A stretch of DNA of 64,000 nucleotides from Microcoleus sp036704825 (GCA_036704825.1 JAUBSN010000015.1:41779-105778), one strand, 5' to 3'; shown: positions 44,206 through 52,904, counted from the stretch's first letter. The notes: generated by a model not told the origin, from the letters alone. Numbers and translations: made by a program.

Positions 44206-44874
44206 ATGCCAGATAGTTTGACCCAAGAGCTGCAACTAGATATTCTGATCGTTGATGACCATCGCTTGCTTCTCAATGGAACGATTAGTCTGGTTGGCGA
44301 TCGGTTTCCTAACGCACAAATCCGCTCCTGCCAAACAGTCCAGGATGCTCTAACCCAAGTGAGAAAGCATTTGCCTGACTTAGCGATCGTGGATTTGTCT
44401 CTCCCAGAAAGATTGGGAACGACTGCCCGTATCGAGCATGGATTGGACTTGCTGAAGTTATTGATGCAAGATTATCCCCAGTTGAACCTGATGGTGCAAA
44501 GCAGTAATGTCAAGGCATTAGTTCGCATCATGCCTGAAATTGACAATCATCTGGGCGGATTTACGATCGCAGACAAAAGCCTGCCAATAGATACCTTCCT
44601 GACCCGGATGGAGTGGGCTATGCAAGGGTTAACCCATACCAAAGACCTGCAAACCAACTTGGAAGTGAAACCCGAATGGTTGGAGGTAATGCGACTCGCT
44701 TTTGAGGAGGGACTTCAGGATAAAGCGATCGCCCAAACTATGCACAAGTCCGAACGGATGATTCGCCACTATTGGTCTAAGATTCAGGATGCACTCTCAA
44801 TCTACCCGGAAGAGGGTAAAAATATGCGGGCACAAACCCAAATTCGTGCCCGTAAAATTGGGTTAATTGATTAA
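44206..44874 (+). CDS. NarL-type response regulator
   Basis: A 222-residue regulator. The receiver domain has the acidic pair Asp17-Asp18, the phospho-acceptor Asp63 (LAIVDLSLPE) and Lys124 (IADKSLP). The C-terminal ~70 residues carry a LuxR/NarL-like helix-turn-helix (AFEEGLQDKAIAQTMHKSER, MIRHYWSKIQDAL). I chose ATG 44206 after an AAGAAG stretch; an earlier TTG at 44185 is possible. The kinase gene begins seven bases after its stop, so the two are an operon. Confidence 0.85.
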   Translation: MPDSLTQELQLDILIVDDHRLLLNGTISLVGDRFPNAQIRSCQTVQDALTQVRKHLPDLAIVDLSLPERLGTTARIEHGLDLLKLLMQDYPQLNLMVQSSNVKALVRIMPEIDNHLGGFTIADKSLPIDTFLTRMEWAMQGLTHTKDLQTNLEVKPEWLEVMRLAFEEGLQDKAIAQTMHKSERMIRHYWSKIQDALSIYPEEGKNMRAQTQIRARKIGLID

Positions 44875-44881
44875 ACGGGCA

Positions 44882-46198
44882 ATGTCTACGGTTAATGAGC
44901 CATACAATATTTTAATTTTAAAGCGCCGAGTCGTGCTGGCAATGTTGAGTTTGGCGACGGTTGGCGCAACTATTGCTACATTTCTGCACCGACTGCAACC
45001 ACATCCTTATTTTATTTATCTGATTACACCTCCGTTGTTGGCGATCGCCTGCCTGATTTTACTGATTCGTCTTTACAAAAAACCAGAGAGCTTGCAACAA
45101 GTGATAAATCTGGCTTTACTGGCAGGGGTACTGTTTGTAGTGGTTCCCAGTTGGTTGTATACCCTACAAGCGATCGTCTCATCGGACACCACCCTCGTAG
45201 GTAGTCTGCCCCCCGTAACACCAGCGTTGTTCGTGTTGACACTGGTGATGCTGATCGCCCTGCGTCGCCGCCAGCAATTGGTTATTGCAACTCTCATCGC
45301 TTGGATGGCGATCGCTGCCCCAATTCTCACCTATTTGCTGCTGCACCCGCAAGAACTTCGCACTTCGCGAGGATTGGATTTATTCATCTCCCTCGGCCCA
45401 ACAATGGGGATACAAATTCTCCTCATTCTGTTTTATAACCGCGTCCAAGATATCGTCCAGGGCTTATATACCGAGCGTCTCCAGTACTATACTCAAATTG
45501 TCGAGCGACAGGCGATTCGCCAGCAGGCAATGGAACAAGCCTTCACGCAAATCCACAATGGCCCTTTGCAAACCTTAGCTGTCCTCCTGCGGGATATGCA
45601 GCAAGAACAGATGCCATCTCAACAATTGTTCCAACGCTTGCATGACCTGAATGCAGAGATCCGGGCAGTGGGGCGCAGTCTCACCGATGAAGCGGATTCA
45701 GAGCAAAACTCAGCAGCGGTTTTAACCAGCCTAGAACCCCCTAATTCCGAACAAACTCTCCGTCTGGGGGAAGGCACTTGTATCGATCTCAACCGCCCCC
45801 TGCATAATTTATTGTATGAAGTTTATGCCATTACTTTGAAGCGCAATTTGCCCTATTTCCAGACCATTCAAGTCAAAGTGCGGAATTTCGCCCCCATCGA
45901 GCAAACTAACCTCACCCTGGAGATAAAGCGGGATTTGTGTTTGTGGTTAGAGGAAGCTTTATGTAACGTGGGGAAACACGCTTTTGGAACAACTCGAATT
46001 GTCGTGACGGGAGAACATCTCCAGGGGCAATATGTTCTCAAGGTGCAAGACAATGGCGCTGGACTTAAACCGGAACAAGGACAACAGGGAACAAAGCACT
46101 CTCACATTTTGGCTCAACGGTTGGAGGGACAGTTTCGACGAGAATCTTTGCCCAAGGGAGGGGTGATTTGCGAACTTTCTTGGTTGGTGAAGCCATAG
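44882..46198 (+). CDS. Multi-pass membrane histidine kinase of the HisKA_3/NarX type
   Basis: A 438-residue kinase. About six membrane segments fill residues ~10-190, with no large outside domain, so it senses within the membrane or through partners. The H-box is AFTQIHNGPLQTLAVLLRDM with His225. The ATPase domain shows N-box LEEALCNVGKHAFGTT, G1 VQDNGAGLKPEQGQQGTKHS and G2-like RESLPKGGVICEL. It is cotranscribed with the NarL-type regulator. The ATG at 44882 is preferred; a TTG at 44867 would overlap the regulator's stop. The stimulus is unknown. Confidence 0.87.
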   Translation: MSTVNEPYNILILKRRVVLAMLSLATVGATIATFLHRLQPHPYFIYLITPPLLAIACLILLIRLYKKPESLQQVINLALLAGVLFVVVPSWLYTLQAIVSSDTTLVGSLPPVTPALFVLTLVMLIALRRRQQLVIATLIAWMAIAAPILTYLLLHPQELRTSRGLDLFISLGPTMGIQILLILFYNRVQDIVQGLYTERLQYYTQIVERQAIRQQAMEQAFTQIHNGPLQTLAVLLRDMQQEQMPSQQLFQRLHDLNAEIRAVGRSLTDEADSEQNSAAVLTSLEPPNSEQTLRLGEGTCIDLNRPLHNLLYEVYAITLKRNLPYFQTIQVKVRNFAPIEQTNLTLEIKRDLCLWLEEALCNVGKHAFGTTRIVVTGEHLQGQYVLKVQDNGAGLKPEQGQQGTKHSHILAQRLEGQFRRESLPKGGVICELSWLVKP

Positions 46199-46282
46199 CT
46201 ATTGTTGAATTGGATTGGGTTTTACTTCTGGCCCGAGTTAGGGCAGACTGTCCTGTTCTTAACTGTGGTGCAAGATGTAAGA

Positions 46283-47488
46283 TTAAACCTTATCTTTCGC
46301 AGGCGGAACCAAACCAGTTTTATTCAAACCCGCATCAATCTGCCTGAGCAATTTAAAATCGTCTTCGGGTAAAGAATTAACAGGCGAGTGTTTTTCCAGA
46401 AACGAGAATGCTTGCCGAAATTCACGGGGTCGGGAGTCGATCGCACTATCGAAGTGACAGGGTACAATCCTGTGAAAGTCCCAACTCGCGACTCTATCCG
46501 CCCAATCGAGAGTTTCCCTCGGCGCGCGGTTGAGAATCAATGTCTGCAAAATCGGCGCCACCAACAACCGCCCTCCTCCCCGCAAAGCCTCAAACGATCG
46601 CACCCAATCTGTTTTCCACTTGAACGGATACAACCCGAAATAAGCTTTTCTAGAGCGTTCTGGCGCTTGGCGCGCGCTGGCAAATACCTCCGACCACGGC
46701 GGCACTTCCAGCACGCTGGGGCTAAAATACATGGCAAATAAGGCGATTCTCTGCCACCCTTTGCGCCGATTTTCGTGGGTGTCTGCCACAATGTCCGAGG
46801 CGCTTTCTTTGGCGTGAAACAGCAGCGGGTAGGAGTCGAGTTGGACGATCGCGGGCGGATTTTCGGGAATGGAAACAACGGAATCTGTTAGCATCAGCGT
46901 GCGCGATCGCCTGTGAAATAACGCAACTTCAGCAAATCTGCCCAAACCGAGGTCGAGGGGGCCGAGAATTGCCCAGTCAAATTGATCGGCTAACGGCGTG
47001 TTGCTGCTGTCAAAGGGGAGTACAGACGTGCGTTTGGAGGGCAAACCCAGCCAACTCAGCGGCAAATTCACGGGGAAACTCCACTGCTGCGGCGCGACAA
47101 ACACCTGCGCTTCGGGAAAACACCTCGCAAAGGGGCCGACAAAAACTTTGTGCTCGATGCCGGAAACCGTTGTCAGCAGGATGTACTTCACCTCGCCGTG
47201 CTCTGCTACTAACTCCTTTAGCAAGCGGATGCACTCAGGAGTCGGTGCAACGGGGGCGTAGACGAGAAGGCCTTCGGGTTCTAGTTTAATTACTGTCATC
47301 CTAATCGGAACGACAACGTAAAAAATGCCTTGTAGTTGGTCAAAAGTCCAGATTGTATCCTTAACTATTTCCTTGCGGATGGTGCGCCGCTTGCTGTAGG
47401 GATAGAGGGGGACGACCGGCCAAAAGGCCCAAGAATAGTCCCTAGAATCAATCTGTGCTGATGTTGGTATGCCTTCGCCCTCTGCCAC
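46283..47488 (-). CDS. DUF4336-domain protein
   Basis: A 401-residue protein of the DUF4336 family, whose fold is related to metallo-beta-lactamases. Characteristic stretches are YSWAFWPVVPLYPYSKRRTI, DTIWTFDQLQGIFYVVVPIR, MTVIKLEPEGLLVYAPVAPT and FHRIVPCHFDSAIDSRP. The histidines typical of catalytic beta-lactamase-like enzymes are not evident as HxHxDH, so enzyme activity is doubtful. There is no signal peptide. It is found mainly in cyanobacteria and plants and its function is unknown. Confidence 0.8.
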   Translation of the reverse strand: MAEGEGIPTSAQIDSRDYSWAFWPVVPLYPYSKRRTIRKEIVKDTIWTFDQLQGIFYVVVPIRMTVIKLEPEGLLVYAPVAPTPECIRLLKELVAEHGEVKYILLTTVSGIEHKVFVGPFARCFPEAQVFVAPQQWSFPVNLPLSWLGLPSKRTSVLPFDSSNTPLADQFDWAILGPLDLGLGRFAEVALFHRRSRTLMLTDSVVSIPENPPAIVQLDSYPLLFHAKESASDIVADTHENRRKGWQRIALFAMYFSPSVLEVPPWSEVFASARQAPERSRKAYFGLYPFKWKTDWVRSFEALRGGGRLLVAPILQTLILNRAPRETLDWADRVASWDFHRIVPCHFDSAIDSRPREFRQAFSFLEKHSPVNSLPEDDFKLLRQIDAGLNKTGLVPPAKDKV

Positions 47489-47594
47489 TGGTGCGACTCC
47501 TTGCCGATTTTTTTGTACGTGCGTGCGATCGAACTGTTTTTATTTTATTTCACTCCTGTTGCGCGGATTCGAGGAGTTGAAAAGGGGTTATGGG

Positions 47595-47622
47595 CGATTC
47601 CCTACGGGATAGCTGCGCTTCA
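47595..47622. repeat. Short interspersed repeat, copy 2 (reverse orientation)
   Basis: ATTCCCTACGGGATAGCTGC followed by GCTTCA is the reverse complement of the AAGCGTAGCTATCCCGTAGG family seen at 23001-23033 and about 57727-57756. The segment lies just past the stop of the Uma2 gene. Confidence 0.7.
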
Positions 47623-47671
47623 CGGGCTTTTGGAACACTCAAGCAAGAATTACGCCTGGGTGCGAGAACTA

Positions 47672-48493
47672 TTAAAACAACTGTTCAGGATCGATGCCTA
47701 GTTCCCGCAACCGCGCCGCTAGTCTTTCCTCTCGCTGTTGAGATTCTGTCAGTTGCTGTTGAGATTCTATCAGTTGCTGTTGAGATTCTATCAGTTGCCG
47801 TTCCGCCGCCGTTGCTCTTTCACCCGGACTCAAAATCAACCCTCCTCGGGCCGTAAACCACCGCAGCCACAAACGATTCATACTCTTATAAGTGCCTTGC
47901 CACCAACCTAAACTCAACTGCAACTCAGGAATAAATAACCGCCCATCAATTAATTCTGCAGGTTCATAGTGGCCTCCTACAAGATGAAAAGCGCGCAATT
48001 CATCCGTGTAGCGACTGAACGCAAAATAGTAAGGAATCCGCAAAATTTGTTCGTAAACTTGCCACTTAGTCGGCGGTTCCCCAGCTTGCTGAACAGTCCG
48101 CCCTAAATCTTCATCTTCAGTGCCCGGCGATAGCAATTCCACCACCACAAACGGATTTACCCGTTCTTGCCAAACTACATAACTCAAACGCATATCGCGC
48201 CCTTGATAAAGCCTTGGCACACCCACCGCAGCAAACCAATCCGGGCGTTTGTGCCAGCGCGGTTGTGTTGCATCGTAATACAAATTTAAGTCACTGGCTG
48301 TAAAGACTTGTTCCGCATCCCATCCCGGCGGCAAAAACGTGAATTCCAAGAGTTGCGGCTGATCTAAATGAAATGTATCTGGCAAACCGGGCTCCTTTGG
48401 ATCTTCGCTAGGTAAATCGTACATTGTTGGCAAACTCTGCCGGGGGTCTAGAGGCGGTTCAGCTTGAGCAGGCGGGTAAGTCGGGAATGTCAT
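47672..48493 (-). CDS. Uma2-family protein with a repetitive C-terminal coiled coil
   Basis: A 273-residue DUF820/Uma2 protein. The nuclease-like core includes DLNLYYDATQPRWHKRPDWF, PFVVVELLSPGTEDEDLG and WQVYEQILRIPYYFAFS, with the PD...ELLSPxTxxxDL motif. The C-terminal 45 residues are a glutamine-rich coiled coil of three seven-residue repeats (LIESQQQ) and end ARLRELGIDPEQLF, a common tail of cyanobacterial Uma2 proteins. The repeats are coded by 21-base tandem units at 47734-47796, so the length can vary by slippage. Confidence 0.88.
   Translation of the reverse strand: MTFPTYPPAQAEPPLDPRQSLPTMYDLPSEDPKEPGLPDTFHLDQPQLLEFTFLPPGWDAEQVFTASDLNLYYDATQPRWHKRPDWFAAVGVPRLYQGRDMRLSYVVWQERVNPFVVVELLSPGTEDEDLGRTVQQAGEPPTKWQVYEQILRIPYYFAFSRYTDELRAFHLVGGHYEPAELIDGRLFIPELQLSLGWWQGTYKSMNRLWLRWFTARGGLILSPGERATAAERQLIESQQQLIESQQQLTESQQREERLAARLRELGIDPEQLF
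47734..47796. repeat. Three tandem 21-base repeats in the Uma2 coding region
   Basis: Three near-identical 21-base units beginning GCTGTTGAGATTCT encode the LIESQQQ heptads of the coiled coil. The unit is three times seven bases, so copy-number change keeps the frame. Confidence 0.85.
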
Positions 48494-48612
48494 AATGAAT
48501 TCTGAGGTTGCTTATCCTGATATGATTATAGCCTTGTGAGAATGTCTGGCATTTCCAAAGAATTCCCATTAACTCTCAATCTCAAATCTCAAATCAAAAC
48601 TCCAAAATCGAT

Positions 48613-49698
48613 ATGACTCAAAACTACCGCATCACTCTTTTACCAGGAGACGGCATCGGCCCTGAAATTATCGCTGTGGCGGTAGATGTCCTGAAACTTG
48701 TCGGTCAACAATTGGACATCGGCTTTGAATTTCAAGAAGCTTTAATTGGCGGTGCTGCTATTGACGCAACAGGCAATCCGCTGCCAGAAGAAACACTCTT
48801 AAAATGCTGCAACTGCGATGCAGTATTGTTAGCAGCCATTGGCGGTTACAAGTGGGATAATTTGCCCCGCGAACAGCGCCCGGAAACTGGATTGTTGGGA
48901 CTGCGCGCCGGATTGGGATTGTTTGCAAATTTGCGTCCGGCGACTATTTTACCGCAGTTGGTTGATGCTTCTAGTTTGAAACGGGAAGTTGTCGAAGGCG
49001 TGGATATTATGGTCGTCCGCGAACTCACAGGCGGCATTTATTTCGGCAAACCGAAAGGTATTTTTGAGACGGAAACAGGCGAAAAACGCGGTGTCAACAC
49101 GATGGCTTACACCGAGTCGGAAATTGACAGAATCGGGCGAGTTGCTTTTGATACCGCTAGGAAGCGGGGCAAAAGGCTGTGTTCCGTTGATAAAGCGAAT
49201 GTTTTGGACGTTTCGCAACTGTGGCGCGATCGTATTATTGCCCTTTCTTCAGAATACCCTGATGTGGAACTTTCTCACCTCTACGTTGACAACGCCGCCA
49301 TGCAGTTAATTCGCTGGCCGAAACAGTTCGATACAATTGTCACCGGCAATTTATTCGGCGACATTCTTTCCGATGCGGCGGCGATGCTAACTGGTAGTAT
49401 TGGGATGCTGCCTTCTGCTAGTTTGGGATCGACTGGGCCGGGAGTTTTTGAACCCGTACACGGTTCCGCACCGGACATCGCCGGACAAGATAAAGCCAAT
49501 CCCATCGCCCAAGTTTTGAGTGCGGCAATGATGCTGCGCTACGGCTTAAATCAGCCGGAAGCTGCTAATAAAATCGAGCAAGCAGTTGTCGAAGTTTTGG
49601 ATAGAGGTTATCGCACTGGTGATATCATGTCTGAAGGCATGAAACTCGTCGGCTGTCGGGCAATGGGCGATGCTTTAATTGAAGTTTTGCAAGGTTGA
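48613..49698 (+). CDS. leuB: 3-isopropylmalate dehydrogenase
   Basis: A 361-residue enzyme of leucine biosynthesis that oxidises and decarboxylates 3-isopropylmalate with NAD+. Motifs are ITLLPGDGIGPEIIAVAVDV, LLGLRAGLGLFANLRPATIL, VRELTGGIYFGKPKG, SVDKANVLDVSQLWRD, VDNAAMQLIRWPKQFDTIVT and NLFGDILSDAAAMLTGSIGM. GSAPDIAGQDKANPIA is the NAD-binding end. The length is normal. Heptamer-like TCAAATC repeats lie about 10-40 bases before the ATG. The gene is monocistronic in appearance. Confidence 0.97.
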   Translation: MTQNYRITLLPGDGIGPEIIAVAVDVLKLVGQQLDIGFEFQEALIGGAAIDATGNPLPEETLLKCCNCDAVLLAAIGGYKWDNLPREQRPETGLLGLRAGLGLFANLRPATILPQLVDASSLKREVVEGVDIMVVRELTGGIYFGKPKGIFETETGEKRGVNTMAYTESEIDRIGRVAFDTARKRGKRLCSVDKANVLDVSQLWRDRIIALSSEYPDVELSHLYVDNAAMQLIRWPKQFDTIVTGNLFGDILSDAAAMLTGSIGMLPSASLGSTGPGVFEPVHGSAPDIAGQDKANPIAQVLSAAMMLRYGLNQPEAANKIEQAVVEVLDRGYRTGDIMSEGMKLVGCRAMGDALIEVLQG

Positions 49699-49707
49699 TC
49701 TATTTAC

Positions 49708-50130
49708 CTTGTAGGGGCGGGTTTTACCAATAATATTCGACGCACACGCACAATCTCATAAACCCGCCCCCACACAACTAATAACCTTTGATTGAAGTTT
49801 TGTAAAGTCGATCGCATAGCGTGGTAGGGGCGGGTTGTACGAATAATATATAACGATTACCAACAATCTAGATAAACCCGCCCCCACCCCACCAATAATC
49901 CACATCAACCTGAAATTTGTATTAAATGTTAAGATGTAGGTGATGATTGTTTGTTGGGTTGGGCGGGTTTATGAGATTTTTTGTTTTAGGCAATTATGGT
50001 TGGTAAAAGGTAAAAGGTAAAACCCGCCCCTACAGGAATTGGGTTTTAATATTCCGCAATACATTGAGGGCGGGTTTATGAGATTATTAATTTTTGGCGT
50101 AGATGGTTGGTAAAACCCGCCCCTACAGTA
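49708..50130. repeat. Cluster of GGGCGGGTTT/AAACCCGCCC inverted repeats
   Basis: Four units fill the leuB-pyrF gap. Each has GGGGCGGGTT at one end and AACCCGCCCC at the other (near 49710-49770, 49828-49885, 49963-50033 and 50068-50125), with short AT-rich insides. Each can form a long hairpin. The internal parts differ, so this looks like repeated insertion of a small element and its later divergence. Confidence 0.75.
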
Positions 50131-50137
50131 ATTGGGT

Positions 50138-51616
50138 TTAATGTTCCGCAGTCAAAAGATGGAATTGCTCGGTATTGATGCGATTTGCTCGATACAAAAT
50201 CTCAGCTATTTCCGAAAGCGCTAACACAGAATGTGCGCGATAACCGTTGGCCTGCATCTTATCTTTGACTCCCTGTTCGTGGTCGATTAATACCACGATA
50301 TCTTCCACATTCAAGCCAGCCGATTTTAACTTAGCCGCGCCTTCCATCACGCTTTTGCCGCTAATCAAAATATCATCGACTACCACAATCGTTTCTCCTG
50401 CCTGAAAATGCCCCTCAATTAATTTGCCTGCACCGTAAGTTTTCACCTCCTTGCGCGGGAAAATCATCGGGCGTTCCATCCGCAAGGCTAAACCGGTTGC
50501 TGTGGGTAAAGAACCGTAGGGAATTCCCGCAATGCGATCGAACTTTAAACTCTTGAGAATGTCTGCATAAGCGCTGACAATTTGGTGAAAAATCTGCGGA
50601 ATAGAGATAATTTTCCGCAAGTCGATGTAATATGGAAATACGGCCCCCGATGCTTGTACGTGGTCGCCAAAAACTACGCAGCCGATGTCATAAAGTTGCA
50701 AGATTAAATCGCGGTGAGGTTCCGGTTGTAAAAAGCAAACATCGGGCAGCCACAGTTCGCAAGTGGGACTACCTTCGATCGCCCGCAGCCTCTGTTGATT
50801 AATACTATCCCGCAATTTCTCAATTTCTCGGCGCGGCTGTTTCCCCGCTAATAAACTCGGGGGGACTGGGAGCAATAAACCTTCACCATTCTTGCTTAAA
50901 CCGGCCGCCAGCAGTTGTGCGAGGTCGTTTTCTTCTGTGAGGTCATTTTCTTCGGCGATGTCTCCTTCGACTAAAATTAGGCGTTCAGGAGCCTCTTTGC
51001 GGATGCGCGCCAACATATCCGGCATTACTCCTACTTCTAAACCCACTTTTTCGGGAGTTCCCCAAAGTTGAGAGAGTTGGACTAATTGCAAGTATAAAGG
51101 GTTTTCTGGCGTCGGGTATTCTTGCAAAGCCGCCGCTGAGGCGTTGGCGGTGCCGCACAGGACAAAAACAGTTTTTCCGGGGTATAACAAAAAAGGCGCT
51201 ACTTGGTCGAATCCGGCATAGGGACTTAAGGTAATAGCGTCAACTCGCCAGTCTTGAAATACAATTTTGGCAAAGACTGTGCTGGTATTTAAATCGCAGT
51301 GTTTGGCATCTAAAATTACTGGCAGGTGAGGGGGAATTATTGTTAAAATTTCTTGCAGCAATGCCCAACCGGGAATGCCGAGAGATTGGTAAAAACCGAG
51401 GGTGATTTTGCAGGCACAGATTAAATCGGCTGTTTGGTCGATCGCACTTTTTAGCTTTGACAACAAATCAGTTACAAAAGTTTGAGTCTCTTCCCCAGTC
51501 ATGGAAACCTGCGGGGGCAAGGTTTCGGGGTCTGGGTCGAGGGCTAGATACAGCAAACTTTGATTGTTTTCAACAGCCGCTAACAGTTTATCGAAAAAGT
51601 CGGTGCGATCGCTCAT
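50138..51616 (-). CDS. pyrF: Bifunctional orotidine-5'-phosphate decarboxylase / orotate phosphoribosyltransferase
   Basis: A 492-residue fusion that carries out the last two steps of UMP synthesis. Residues 1 to ~270 are the OMP decarboxylase domain, with LYLALDPDPETLP and the catalytic ILDAKHCDLNTSTVF (DxKxxD). Residues ~290-492 are orotate phosphoribosyltransferase, with the PRPP loop TIVVVDDILISGKSVMEGAA and IIFPRKEVKTYGAG. This PyrF-PyrE order is the reverse of eukaryotic UMP synthase and is known in cyanobacteria. MSDRTDFFDKLL is the natural start. The symbol refers to the first domain; the second is PyrE. Confidence 0.94.
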   Translation of the reverse strand: MSDRTDFFDKLLAAVENNQSLLYLALDPDPETLPPQVSMTGEETQTFVTDLLSKLKSAIDQTADLICACKITLGFYQSLGIPGWALLQEILTIIPPHLPVILDAKHCDLNTSTVFAKIVFQDWRVDAITLSPYAGFDQVAPFLLYPGKTVFVLCGTANASAAALQEYPTPENPLYLQLVQLSQLWGTPEKVGLEVGVMPDMLARIRKEAPERLILVEGDIAEENDLTEENDLAQLLAAGLSKNGEGLLLPVPPSLLAGKQPRREIEKLRDSINQQRLRAIEGSPTCELWLPDVCFLQPEPHRDLILQLYDIGCVVFGDHVQASGAVFPYYIDLRKIISIPQIFHQIVSAYADILKSLKFDRIAGIPYGSLPTATGLALRMERPMIFPRKEVKTYGAGKLIEGHFQAGETIVVVDDILISGKSVMEGAAKLKSAGLNVEDIVVLIDHEQGVKDKMQANGYRAHSVLALSEIAEILYRANRINTEQFHLLTAEH

Positions 51617-51897
51617 AGTGTGTTAGAGAGGTAAGGGGAAATTAAAAAATGGCAGGTGAAAGTGGGAGGGGTGTTGCGCCGGAATCAACCGATCCCCGTT
51701 GAAATTGAAATTAAGAATCTTTTAAGATTGTAGAAGGTAAAGAGCAGGAAATCTGTAACTTTGGGAGCAATTTCATGGGGAATGATTTTCGGCTTGGCTA
51801 CACCACTGATTTCACCTAAGCCGCAGCAAGTCAATTAGTTGTGGTAAACTAACCAGTGTCCGGGCGGCGATTTAATCTGCATTCCCTACCGCAGGCG
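51617..51897. other. Intergenic region behind the pyrF-pyrE start
   Basis: No gene was seen. It probably holds the pyrimidine gene's promoter. A short ATTCCCTACCGCAGGCGAG piece at about 51881-51899 resembles one at about 57811-57840. Confidence 0.35.
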
Positions 51898-52057
51898 AGT
51901 TTAGAAAATGCCTATTTGCAAGGGGCACAAAGGCGCTAATTTGACTAAAGCTAATTTAATCCAGAGCCCGTTTAACGGGTCTAATCTAAAAAATACTACC
52001 GTTGCAGGTGTTATTTCGGTTGGCGTTAGTATTATTAAATATAGAAATACTAAATGA
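51898..52057 (+). pseudogene. Pentapeptide-repeat protein remnant
   Basis: The sequence reads SLENAYLQGAQR and, after one extra base at 51934, ANLTKANLIQSPFNGSNLKN then TTVAGVISVGVSIIKYRNTK and a stop. The A(N/D)LxxANLxx pattern is that of pentapeptide repeats, and the hydrophobic end may be the tail of the lost protein. There is no start. Confidence 0.6.
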
Positions 52058-52065
52058 GGCGTAAA

Positions 52066-52143
52066 TTTTTTACCCCACCCCAACCCTCCCCTTGCTAAGG
52101 GGAGGGAGTAAGAAATTCACAAATGATTTAGGATGGCTATAGA
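52066..52143. repeat. MITE-like repeat, copy 2 (reverse orientation)
   Basis: The block from CCCCACCCCAACCCTCCCC through GGGGAGGGAGTAAGAAATTC to AGGATGGCTATA is the reverse of 37859-37935. The left end of the element is missing here. Confidence 0.7.
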
Positions 52144-52193
52144 AGCAGATGCTAAAGCAATGCCCGCCTTATTATATAGATAGTAATAAATAA

Positions 52194-52904
52194 ATGATGG
52201 GTACGATCGACTTTACGATTTGGGACGAGTTGCTGCAACGGTACGTTGACGATTTCGGCCGCGTCAATTATCGGCGCTGGAAAGCTGAGGGGGCGGATGT
52301 TTTGAGGGCGTGGCTGGAAAGTTTGGCCGATTTGGATTTGGCCGAATGTACTGATGCGGATGGGCGGCTGGCGTTGTGGCTGAATGCGTACAATGCGATC
52401 GCAATTTCTCAAGTTCTGGAAGTATATCCGATCGCGTCGATCCGTCCCAAAGTTTTGGGAATTCCCAATTGGCTGAGTTTTTTGGATTTTTTCACTCGTT
52501 CAAATGCGATTATTGGCGGCAAAAAGTACAGTCTCAATCAAATCGAACACGCAATTTTGCGGCCGGAATTTGCGGAACCGCGCATCCATTTTGCATTAGT
52601 TTGCGCTTCAGTCGGGTGCCCGCTGCTGCGCCGGGGGGCTTATTTCCCGGAGTCGGTACGGACTCAACTAGAAGCGGATGCGAGCCGTTTTATTCACAAT
52701 CCTGATAAGGTGCGATATGATGCCCAGAAAAAGACGCTTTATTTGAGCAAGATTTTTAAGTGGTACGGCGAGGATTTTGTAAAGGCGGCGGGTTCGGTGG
52801 CTGAGTATGTGGGCGGTTATTTGGGGCCGGAGGCGGCTGTGGGTGATGGATGGGCGATCGTTTTTTTGCCTTACGACTGGAATTTGAATCGGGTTGATGG
52901 ATAA
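52194..52904 (+). CDS. DUF547-domain protein
   Basis: A 236-residue DUF547 protein. Family signatures are YVDDFGRVNYRRWK, LALWLNAYNAIAISQVLEVY, KYSLNQIEHAILRPEF, IHFALVCASVGCPLLRRGAY and LYLSKIFKWYGEDF. The Cys, His and Asn/Asp in these blocks are the conserved residues of the fold; the biochemical role is unknown. There is no signal peptide. Two adjacent ATG codons (52194 and 52197) are both possible starts. Confidence 0.85.
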   Translation: MMGTIDFTIWDELLQRYVDDFGRVNYRRWKAEGADVLRAWLESLADLDLAECTDADGRLALWLNAYNAIAISQVLEVYPIASIRPKVLGIPNWLSFLDFFTRSNAIIGGKKYSLNQIEHAILRPEFAEPRIHFALVCASVGCPLLRRGAYFPESVRTQLEADASRFIHNPDKVRYDAQKKTLYLSKIFKWYGEDFVKAAGSVAEYVGGYLGPEAAVGDGWAIVFLPYDWNLNRVDG

